Shown here: positions 7,647 through 12,427 of the stretch, one piece after another
Layout of the letters: the number at the start of each line of letters is the position of its first letter
Numbering within the stretch: the stretch's first letter is position 1
Assembly: GCA_002684755.1 (NCBI GenBank)
Contig: NYVS01000040.1
Span: forward strand, 40,528 to 52,954
Length of the DNA: 12,427 nt
Direction: 5' to 3'
From: Phycisphaerae bacterium
Lineage (GTDB): Bacteria > Planctomycetota > Phycisphaerae > Phycisphaerales > SM1A02
Translations under genes and position numbers: made by a program
The notes under the pieces: generated by a model
What the model saw: only the letters and a program-made list of their open reading frames with translations
Database searches by the model: none
What the model was told of the DNA's origin: nothing

Positions 7647-7682
7647 GACCGTAATCACGGAACCCGGTCGGGTGCAGGCCGG

Positions 7683-7688
7683 TACGAT
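7683..7688 (+). promoter_or_regulatory. Possible -10 box (TACGAT) for the first redoxin gene
   Basis: TACGAT lies 112 bases before the ATG at 7801 and would start an RNA near 7695, with a leader of about 106 bases. No clear -35 box is seen at 16-18 bases. It resembles the TACCAT/TAGAAT boxes before other genes in this window. The call is tentative. Confidence 0.3.
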
Positions 7689-7722
7689 CCTGAACTCGGC
7701 GGCGTGTGCCCCGACGACAGAC

Positions 7723-7779
7723 GGCCGAGCATCTCGGCCCCGGGTCCGCGTACCCGACCCCCTCGACGCCTTTCGCGTC
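7723..7779 (+). promoter_or_regulatory. Three consecutive stem-loops in the leader of the first redoxin gene
   Basis: Three perfect inverted repeats follow each other: GGCCGAG/CTCGGCC (7723-7729 with 7733-7739, loop 3), CGGGT/ACCCG (7741-7745 with 7752-7756, loop 6) and GACGC/GCGTC (7765-7769 with 7775-7779, loop 5). They end 8 bases before the GGAG ribosome site at 7788-7791. The first could also end transcription from folK, but there is no T-run. Role unknown; it could be a structured leader or a read-through terminator. Confidence 0.4.
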
Positions 7780-7800
7780 ACCTCACCGGAGTTGGTTCCC

Positions 7801-9087
7801 ATGAGACAGTTGACCGCCGCGCTCGCCGCCGGTGCCGTGTTCGCCACCATTCTTCCCGCCGTCGCCCAGGATCCGCCGAAGCCGCCGAAGGCCTCGTCGC
7901 CCGCCGCGGGTTTCACGCAGGCGGACCCCGCCTCCTTCACCGACGCGGATCGCAGTGCCGACGCGATCGCGAACGGCATCAAGCAGTTCGCCCGCACCGG
8001 TGAGGCGTACCGCAAGGCCCCGGCGCTGGTCGAGAACATCGTGATCGACGTCATGACCCCGATGGGCCGGCAGAAGACCCTGATCGATTCCAAGTGGGGT
8101 GCGAACGGCGCGTTCGACATCATGATCGACGGTCAGATGCGCATGCTGTCCACCAAGGACACGTTCTTCATGCTGATGCCGTCGGACGAGTCGCGATACA
8201 TGTCCCAGGCGATCGTCGACGGGAACGTCGAGTCCGCCGTCCTCGCGGCGACCGGCGGCGGGGGCGTTCCGGATCCCGCGTACCTCTTCCGGATCGGTGA
8301 TCCGGCGAAGCTGAAGCCGGAGCAGATCCCCGGCATGTTCGGCCTCGGTGCGATCGTCGATCCGAAGCTGACCGGCTTCCGAAAGATGGATCCCGGCTTC
8401 CAGGCCCTGCTCGAGGGCGAAGGTGGCAAGGCCGTCGTCTCGATGAACGCGAAGACCGGACTCGTCGATCGGATCGATCTCAAGGTGATGCCTCCCGGCA
8501 TGCCCGGGGGCATCGATGTCGCCTTCACGATCAAGAGCAAGGTCGAGAAGAAGCTCGCCACGCCGATCGCGTTCGACACCACCGGCAAGACGAAGGTCGA
8601 CATGCCCGATCAGCTCGGCCCGCAGCCCCTCGCAGTCGGTGCCGAAGCGCCCGATTTCGAGCTCAAGTCGTTCGACGGCGAGACCGTCAAGCTCTCGAGC
8701 CTGCGGGGCCAGGTCGTGGTCCTCGACTTCTGGGCGACGTGGTGCGGTCCGTGCAAGCGCGGTCTGCCGGTGCTGAACGAGGTCGTCAAGTGGGCGGCGA
8801 CGGAAGGTCTTCCGGTCAAGTTCTTCGGCGTCAACTCCTGGGAACAGGGCGAGGCCGCCGCGCGGCTCGCTGGTGCGAAGGCGTACTGGGACGGTCAGAA
8901 GTTCGCGTTCCAGAGCCTCTTCGACGGCGACGATTCGGTGGTCGGCAAGTACGGCGTCACCGGCATTCCCACCAGCTTCATCATCGGTCGGGACGGCAAG
9001 ATCGAGGTCATTCATCAGGGATTCGATCCCTCGATGGTCGACACCATGAAGACCGAACTGAAGACCGCGGTTGGTGAAAAGGGCTGA
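7801..9087 (+). CDS. Exported thioredoxin-fold (TlpA-like) protein with LolA/DUF2092-like N-terminal region
   Basis: A 428-residue secreted redoxin. Residues 1-22 form a signal peptide with an AVA-Q cleavage site and no lipobox Cys. Residues about 30-275 form a strand-rich region (IVIDVMTPMGRQKTLIDSKW, DIMIDGQMRMLSTKDTFFML) like the DUF2092/LolA-type half-barrel often seen before redoxins in planctomycete-like proteins; this part is assigned with less confidence. A TlpA/ResA-like domain runs from about 280 to the end: GAEAPDFELKSFDGETVKL, FWATWCGPC with Cys315 and Cys318, and the cis-Pro loop VTGIPTSFIIGRDGK. It likely exchanges thiols outside the cytoplasmic membrane. Start: the ATG at 7801 gives the signal peptide and follows GGAG by 9 bases; the longer open frame from 7621 does not. 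It is followed by a terminator hairpin. Confidence 0.85.
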   Translation: MRQLTAALAAGAVFATILPAVAQDPPKPPKASSPAAGFTQADPASFTDADRSADAIANGIKQFARTGEAYRKAPALVENIVIDVMTPMGRQKTLIDSKWGANGAFDIMIDGQMRMLSTKDTFFMLMPSDESRYMSQAIVDGNVESAVLAATGGGGVPDPAYLFRIGDPAKLKPEQIPGMFGLGAIVDPKLTGFRKMDPGFQALLEGEGGKAVVSMNAKTGLVDRIDLKVMPPGMPGGIDVAFTIKSKVEKKLATPIAFDTTGKTKVDMPDQLGPQPLAVGAEAPDFELKSFDGETVKLSSLRGQVVVLDFWATWCGPCKRGLPVLNEVVKWAATEGLPVKFFGVNSWEQGEAAARLAGAKAYWDGQKFAFQSLFDGDDSVVGKYGVTGIPTSFIIGRDGKIEVIHQGFDPSMVDTMKTELKTAVGEKG

Positions 9088-9113
9088 TCGAAGCCCCCGA
9101 ACCGAGGTTCACC

Positions 9114-9155
9114 GGCACCGCCCGATCGCGAAGAGATTCGTGATCGGGCGGTGTC
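9114..9155 (+). terminator. Hairpin terminator after the first redoxin gene
   Basis: Arms 9116-9132 and 9137-9153 pair over 17 positions with one G-U pair, closed by a GAGA tetraloop of the stable GNRA class; the base of the stem can extend by two pairs. It starts 28 bases after the stop. Only a short pyrimidine tail (TCCTT) follows, so termination may depend on the stem itself or on Rho. Confidence 0.7.
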
Positions 9156-9164
9156 CTTGGCACG

Positions 9165-9170
9165 TACCAT
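9165..9170 (+). promoter_or_regulatory. Probable -10 box (TACCAT) for the second redoxin gene
   Basis: TACCAT directly follows the terminator and would start an RNA near 9177, with a leader of about 68 bases before the ATG at 9245. The leader holds a GGCTCC/GGAGCC hairpin (9205-9210 with 9215-9220) and ends with a GGAG ribosome site at 9232-9235. No -35 box is clear. Confidence 0.4.
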
Positions 9171-9244
9171 GGTGGTGGAGTTCCGGAGGGTCGGCGGCGT
9201 CGTCGGCTCCGTCCGGAGCCCTCGACTGCGAGGAGCACCACGGC

Positions 9245-10576
9245 ATGAATCGATCCGACCTTCATTCGACGGTCCGCCGGAACGGCGTCCTCGCCCGAGC
9301 GATGATGCTTCTCATCATGCTCGCGGGCGTCTCCGGGCCGGCTTCGGCCCAGATGAGGGACGCGGATCCCGAGGCATCGAAGGCACTGCGTTCGGTCATC
9401 GAAGCGATGCGGGCGACGCCGATCCAGGTTCGAGAGCAGGTCGTCATCTCGACGGTCGAAGGCGAGCGTCGTGCGGACGCGGCGCCCCGCACCGCGACCT
9501 GGACCATCGTGCCCGGGCGGGGTGCGATGGCGGCGTTCGATGGATTCCGCATCCGACTCGCCGACGGGCTGATCCGGACCGTCCACGAATCCTCCGACGG
9601 CCTCTATCACGAGCGGAAGGACGAAGGCTCGCCGTACTACGGCCTGCTCGCGACGTTCAGCGATCTTCCGTGGCCGACGTTGGCGCTGGGGCTCGGTGAA
9701 CCGATTCCCGAGGAGTGCGCCATGCAGCTTCATTCCCGCGCACCATGGCTCCAGCCCACGTCGGTGGAGACCGTGGAGGTGGACGGGCGTTCGCGACGCC
9801 GCATCGGTCTCGCGAGCGACTTCGAGGAGATGCGGATCGACGTCGACCCGAAGACGAACCTCCCGATCGAGGCGTTCGTCCGCATCCACGACGGGATCTT
9901 CGTGCGGGACGGAATCGAACTGGAATACGCCTACACCTACGAGATCGAACCGGCCGAGCCGAAGGCGGAAGTCTTCGAGATGCCGATCGGAACCCGCCAG
10001 CGGGTGGACAGTGCGGCCGCACTGGCCAAGGCGGCGCCGCGCGACGGCGGTGATCGGCCCCGAGGCGGCGGGCTCGCCGCCGGACGGACCGCGCCGGACG
10101 TGGACCTTCCCGGAGTCGACGGCCTCGGCTTCGAACTGGAGGCGTCCCGCGGCAAGGTCGTGGTCCTGGATTTCTGGGCGACCTGGTGCGGGCCCTGCCG
10201 GGCGGCGTTGCCGGCACTCGCCGAACTCGCGGCGTGGGGGGAGGCCAACGGCCTGCCGCTGGAGGTGGTGGCGATCAACACGAGCGAGCAGTCGCGAACC
10301 CTGGAGGCCCGACGCACGCGGATCAAGGCGTTCCTCGCCGAGCAGGGCCCGAGGGTGGCGGGGCTCGACATCGCGCTCGATCTCGACGGCTCGGTGGCCG
10401 AGGCGTACCGCGTCCGAGGGCTCCCGACCACGGTGATCATCGATGCGGACGGACGGATCGTCTCGGTGCGGACCGGTTTCGGGCCCGGCTCGGAGGAACG
10501 GCTCCGCTCGGACATCCTCGACCTCTTCGAAGGCGGCGATCCCGCCCCCGAGGGCGACGAGGACGATGTCGTCTGA
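9245..10576 (+). CDS. Exported thioredoxin-fold (TlpA-like) protein, paralogue of the preceding gene
   Basis: A 443-residue redoxin built like its neighbour. Residues 1-35 form a long signal peptide (positive residues 11-18, hydrophobic 20-29, ASA-Q cleavage). Residues about 40-280 form the LolA/DUF2092-like region, with SDFEEMRIDVDPKTNLPIEA a typical strand pair. The redoxin domain begins at about 283 (RTAPDVDLPGVDG), with FWATWCGPC placing Cys315 and Cys318 at the same numbers as in the upstream protein, and a cis-Pro loop VRGLPTTVIIDADGR. The C-terminus is acidic (EGDEDDVV). Sequence identity in the N-terminal half looks low, so duplication, if it happened, is old. Start: the ATG at 9245 lies 9 bases after GGAG and gives a clean signal peptide. 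It likely reduces or oxidises periplasmic thiols; the partner is unknown. Confidence 0.85.
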   Translation: MNRSDLHSTVRRNGVLARAMMLLIMLAGVSGPASAQMRDADPEASKALRSVIEAMRATPIQVREQVVISTVEGERRADAAPRTATWTIVPGRGAMAAFDGFRIRLADGLIRTVHESSDGLYHERKDEGSPYYGLLATFSDLPWPTLALGLGEPIPEECAMQLHSRAPWLQPTSVETVEVDGRSRRRIGLASDFEEMRIDVDPKTNLPIEAFVRIHDGIFVRDGIELEYAYTYEIEPAEPKAEVFEMPIGTRQRVDSAAALAKAAPRDGGDRPRGGGLAAGRTAPDVDLPGVDGLGFELEASRGKVVVLDFWATWCGPCRAALPALAELAAWGEANGLPLEVVAINTSEQSRTLEARRTRIKAFLAEQGPRVAGLDIALDLDGSVAEAYRVRGLPTTVIIDADGRIVSVRTGFGPGSEERLRSDILDLFEGGDPAPEGDEDDVV

Positions 10577-10588
10577 CGTCCGGGCCGG

Positions 10589-10594
10589 TACCAT
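10589..10594 (+). promoter_or_regulatory. Probable -10 box (TACCAT) for the response regulator gene
   Basis: TACCAT lies in the 25-base gap after the second redoxin gene and ends 7 bases before the ATG at 10602. No Shine-Dalgarno is present in the gap, so a leaderless or near-leaderless mRNA is likely. No good -35 box is seen. Confidence 0.45.
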
Positions 10595-10601
10595 CCATCG
10601 C

Positions 10602-11090
10602 ATGAGCAATGAAGCCCAGAACCCGACGGATGCCGCCTCCATCGATGTCGACGTGCCGTTGGACGACGCGGTGGTGCTGCTCGTGGACGACAACGAGCAG
10701 AATCTCGAACTCATGCAGGCGTATCTCGACGATCTGCCCTGCCGGACCGAGACCGCGATGGACGGCGTCGAAGCGATGGAACAGGTCGCCCGGAATCGTC
10801 CGGACCTGGTCCTGCTCGACGTCATGATGCCGCGGATGTCCGGCTTCGAGGTGTGCCAGAAGATCAAGTCGAATCCCGACACCCGGGACACCGCGATCAT
10901 CATGGTCACGGCCCTCAACGAGGTGCCCGACTACGAACGCGCGGTCGAGAGCGGCACCGACGACTTCCTGTCGAAGCCGGTCAACAAGCTCGAGCTGATC
11001 ACGCGGGTCCGGAGCCTCCTCCGCGTCACGCTGCTCCGCAAGCGGCTGGCCGATCTGCTGAAGGATTCGCCGGACGCGTCGACGGGCTGA
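10602..11090 (+). CDS. Single-domain response regulator (CheY/DivK-like receiver)
   Basis: A 162-residue cytoplasmic receiver domain protein with no output domain. The acidic pair is Asp29-Asp30 (LLVDDNEQN), the phospho-acceptor Asp73 (LVLLDVMMPRMSG), the switch Thr103 (MVTAL) and the conserved Lys125 (SKPVNKLEL), so it should be phosphorylated normally. It most resembles the receivers of PleD or hybrid kinases. An N-terminal tail of about 22 acidic residues and a C-terminal helix (LLRVTLLRKRLADLL) flank the domain. No histidine kinase is nearby, so it is likely served by a kinase elsewhere. Start: ATG at 10602, after a TACCAT box and without a ribosome site; the upstream extension overlaps the redoxin gene. 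It ends before a strong hairpin. Confidence 0.93.
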   Translation: MSNEAQNPTDAASIDVDVPLDDAVVLLVDDNEQNLELMQAYLDDLPCRTETAMDGVEAMEQVARNRPDLVLLDVMMPRMSGFEVCQKIKSNPDTRDTAIIMVTALNEVPDYERAVESGTDDFLSKPVNKLELITRVRSLLRVTLLRKRLADLLKDSPDASTG

Positions 11091-11130
11091 ACGAGGGCGA
11101 CGCCGAGCCGGGCGTGCCGACGCCACCCAT

Positions 11131-11171
11131 GAAGACCGCCCCACGTCGTCGAGCGACGTGGGGCGGTCTTC
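11131..11171. terminator. Perfect 18-bp hairpin, probably a bidirectional terminator
   Basis: Arms 11131-11148 (GAAGACCGCCCCACGTCG) and 11154-11171 are exact inverted copies with a 5-base loop. It lies between the plus-strand response regulator (stop 11090) and the minus-strand small gene (stop 11214-11212), so it can serve both. Each strand leaves the stem through TCTTC, with no long T-run. A smaller GGCGT/ACGCC hairpin (11111-11124) comes just before it. Confidence 0.8.
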
Positions 11172-11183
11172 GATTCGGGGGGG

Positions 11184-11204
11184 TCGATCCACGAGGTGGA
11201 TCGA
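11184..11204. terminator. Second hairpin next to the small minus-strand gene
   Basis: TCGATCCAC and GTGGATCGA (11184-11192 with 11196-11204) are perfect 9-base inverted repeats around a 3-base GAG loop, starting 7 bases beyond the small gene's stop. A run of C follows on the minus strand rather than T. With the 18-bp hairpin it makes a tandem terminator block between convergent genes. Confidence 0.5.
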
Positions 11205-11211
11205 GTCTCGA

Positions 11212-11412
11212 TCACCCGGCGTTGCGAACCAGCATGGCCGGGCTGTCGTCGGGACGGCGCCAGCGGCTCTGACCGCCACGCGGCTCCTGTCCGTGGAGCA
11301 GGTGATCGAGGTATCGACGGAGGGAATCGTCGTCGAACTGGCTGAGCCAGTCTCGGCGGGCGGAACCGTTGTATTCGCGAATGGCCTCGATCAGGTGGTC
11401 CTTGGCGGGCAT
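11212..11412 (-). CDS. Small helical protein of unknown function (66 residues)
   Basis: I do not recognise a named family with certainty. The 66 residues read as two amphipathic helices, DHLIEAIREYNGSARRDWL and DDSLRRYLDHLLHG, joined by a QFDD turn, then a basic and Pro-rich tail (SRWRRPDDSPAMLVRNAG). No Cys, signal peptide or membrane segment is seen. The pattern of AIREYN, WLxxF, LRRYLDHL looks like a conserved short protein rather than noise. Start: ATG at 11412 with GGAG 10 bases upstream; the open frame continues to 11541, but that part is Pro/Arg-rich and shadow-like. It stands alone between a strong terminator and a 327-base gene-free leader. A small regulator or protein-binding helix pair is possible, without direct evidence. 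Confidence 0.65.
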   Translation of the reverse strand: MPAKDHLIEAIREYNGSARRDWLSQFDDDSLRRYLDHLLHGQEPRGGQSRWRRPDDSPAMLVRNAG

Positions 11413-11739
11413 GGGCGGTTCTCTCCGGGGTGCGGGAAGGGAAAAGGTCGCGATCCTGCGTCGGGGCGTTGGTGCGGGCCGGGGCTCGTGTCGGCACCGT
11501 TCCATCCCTTCGGCAGATGAGGTCTTCGGCACGGTCTCCATCCGAGGTCGACCGGATAACCACGACCATCACGTCCGAATCACGATCTTTTCGGACCTTG
11601 TGGAGCCGTGCCCACCCCATGGTGGTGCGACTCCACCATTCACCACATCGGGTGGTGTCGGTCGTTGTCCGAAAAAAAGTCGATCACAGGGTCCGGGCTG
11701 GGCGGCTGATGGCCCCCGGCGACCGGTTCGAGGCGGAGA
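11413..11739. other. Gene-free 327-base stretch between the STAS gene and the small gene
   Basis: No convincing coding frame is seen. On the minus strand it is the 3' region of the STAS gene and the 5' region of the 66-residue gene. It holds a T7 run on the minus strand (11672-11678) after the STAS stop, but no strong stem before it, and then the nested inverted repeats of 11573-11675. I see no clear -10/-35 pair for the small gene. Confidence 0.6.
11573..11675. repeat. Nested inverted repeats with alternative pairing
   Basis: GTCCGAA occurs at 11573-11579 and again at 11667-11673, and its inverse TTCGGAC at 11590-11596. The middle copy can pair locally with the first (7 pairs, 10-base loop) or at long range with the last (9 pairs, 11588-11596 with 11667-11675), but not both. 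The long-range stem encloses two further perfect hairpins: ATGGTGG/CCACCAT (11619-11625 with 11633-11639) and CACCAC/GTGGTG (11641-11646 with 11652-11657). It could be a structured RNA in the small gene's leader, an operator pair, or a terminator for the STAS unit. Confidence 0.6.
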
Positions 11740-12084
11740 TCAACCTTCGCGGAACGCCAGCTTCGCTCGGTTCACGTCGGGGTGAACGGAGAGGACGACG
11801 TTCAGGCGGGTGATCTGAAGCACCTGGGCGACGATGCCGTTGACCGCCGCGACCTTCACCTCGGCACCGTGGGTGCGGCCCCGGCTGTGAAGCATCAGGA
11901 GCGTCGCGAGGCCGGCGCTGGAGATGACCTCGAGTCCGCTGCAGTCCACGATGATCTTCCGGGCGCCTTCGTCGATGATCCTGACGACGTCGTCGACCAT
12001 CTGTTCCGCGTTCTCGCCGTTGATCCCGCCGTCGGCGCGGAGCACGTGGATGTCGTCGTCGATCTCTTCGAGCAGAACTTCCAT
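11740..12084 (-). CDS. STAS-domain anti-sigma-factor antagonist
   Basis: A 114-residue single STAS domain of the SpoIIAA/RsbV type. The core strand and loop KIIVDCSGLEVISSAGLATLLML (43-65) is typical; Ser56 aligns with the serine that partner kinases phosphorylate in SpoIIAA and RsbV, so the switch could work. Such proteins bind a serine-kinase anti-sigma factor, or scaffold other switch complexes, when unphosphorylated. The C-terminal part (VKVAAVNGIVAQVLQITRLNVVLSVHPDV) matches the fold. No RsbW-like kinase or PP2C phosphatase is nearby. Start: ATG at 12084 with GGAG 7 bases upstream. It lies 34 bases after the sugar-phosphate isomerase gene on the same strand, so it is likely cotranscribed with it. 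Confidence 0.92.
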   Translation of the reverse strand: MEVLLEEIDDDIHVLRADGGINGENAEQMVDDVVRIIDEGARKIIVDCSGLEVISSAGLATLLMLHSRGRTHGAEVKVAAVNGIVAQVLQITRLNVVLSVHPDVNRAKLAFREG

Positions 12085-12118
12085 CGTGCGTCTCCGTTTC
12101 GATCGATCCGTGGGGGGA

Positions 12119-12427
12119 CTATTCCTGAACCGCCTTCATGGCGATCAGATCCTGGACATCGACGATCCCGACCGGCGCGCCGCCTTCGTCGACCACCGGG
12201 ATCTCGTCGACGCGTCGCTCGCGCACGAGCCGGACGGCATCGCGCACCAGCGACTGGGCGTCGAGTCGTCGTGGGTTCACCGTCATCACTTCGACGATCG
12301 GTCGTTGCAGCCCGTCGGCACCTTCGGTGCGGACCAGCCGGCGCAGGTCGCCGTCGGTGAAGATGCCGATCGCGCGGCCCTCGGCATCGACCACCGCGGT
12401 GGCGCCCAGGCCCTTGGAACTCATCTC
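12119..12427 (-). CDS. kdsD: Arabinose-5-phosphate isomerase, C-terminal CBS pair (partial)
   Basis: Only the last 102 residues are in the window; the gene runs off the right edge. The visible part begins EMSSKGLGATAVVD and holds two CBS domains: GIFTDGDLRRLV closing the first, and VMTVNPRRLDAQSLVRDAVRLVRERRVDEIPVVDEGG with VGIVDVQDLIAMK as the second. This layout is that of KdsD/KpsF/GutQ enzymes, which turn ribulose-5-phosphate into arabinose-5-phosphate, the precursor of the LPS sugar Kdo. The catalytic SIS domain would be beyond the edge, so the assignment rests on the C-terminal pattern; KpsF or GutQ paralogues cannot be excluded. It ends with TAG 34 bases before the STAS gene on the same strand. 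Confidence 0.85.
   Translation of the reverse strand, partial: EMSSKGLGATAVVDAEGRAIGIFTDGDLRRLVRTEGADGLQRPIVEVMTVNPRRLDAQSLVRDAVRLVRERRVDEIPVVDEGGAPVGIVDVQDLIAMKAVQE

Noticed and set aside
9158..9173. TGGCAC followed by a possible -12 element, like a sigma-54 promoter.
   Set aside because: The -12 part is ATGG rather than TTGC; only two of four bases match, and the TACCAT box explains the site better.
9008..10918. A 636-codon minus-strand frame opposite the second redoxin and the response regulator.
   Set aside because: No recognisable domain; it crosses a terminator, a promoter and two genes with clear motifs on the other strand.
9167..11627. The 11-base string CCATGGTGGTG occurs at 9167-9177 and 11617-11627.
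   Set aside because: The contexts differ and the string contains a simple palindrome plus a short repeat; two copies are weak evidence for a shared site.
1..12427. Search by eye for tRNA, rRNA, CRISPR arrays, insertion sequences, integrases or attachment sites.
   Set aside because: No clover-leaf, repeat-spacer pattern, transposase motif or terminal repeats were seen; the gene content is chromosomal housekeeping.

Overview
The window is GC-rich bacterial DNA, densely coding, with genes read in both directions. It carries a Kdo-pathway gene, so the cell probably has an LPS outer membrane. It also carries exported redoxins fused to a LolA/DUF2092-like N-terminal region, a type-2 PyrF, and a small orphan helical protein. 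Together these suggest Planctomycetota, perhaps class Phycisphaerae. That assignment is inferred from gene style only, since no rRNA or marker gene is present.

Layout. (1) 2-1898, minus strand: a three-gene overlapping unit encoding a DUF971 protein, a hot-dog-fold acyl-CoA thioesterase and a GT-B-like glycosyltransferase. (2) 1899-1959: a 61-base divergent promoter region. (3) 1960-7646, plus strand: five genes, pyrF, an extracytoplasmic solute-binding protein, pyruvate kinase, cinA and folK, each overlapping the next by 1 or 4 bases, so very likely one translationally coupled operon. (4) 7801-10576: two consecutive exported thioredoxin-fold proteins of the same architecture, each with its own structured leader and separated by a hairpin terminator. 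(5) 10602-11090: a single-domain response regulator. (6) 11131-11204: two strong hairpins between convergent genes. (7) 11212-11412, minus: a 66-residue orphan protein. (8) 11413-11739: a gene-free stretch containing a nested, alternative-pairing set of inverted repeats. (9) 11740-12427, minus: a STAS-domain anti-sigma-factor antagonist preceded by the C-terminal CBS pair of a KdsD/KpsF-type arabinose-5-phosphate isomerase, cut by the window edge.

How the genes fit together. The plus-strand operon mixes pyrimidine synthesis (pyrF), glycolysis (pyk), pyridine-nucleotide repair (cinA) and folate synthesis (folK), with one transport-type binding protein that has no visible permease or ATPase. 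The two redoxins likely act outside the cytoplasmic membrane. The right end links envelope sugar synthesis with a STAS switch protein.

The signals most worth a second look are these. Three monocistronic or operon-leading genes have a TACCAT/TAGAAT box ending 6-7 bases before the start codon and no Shine-Dalgarno, which suggests leaderless mRNAs. The intergenic element at 11573-11675 can pair in two mutually exclusive ways. Pyruvate kinase carries a K+-independent-type signature. The glycosyltransferase has Gln at both positions of its EX7E motif. I did not find a convincing new defence or mobile system; the genes are mostly housekeeping.
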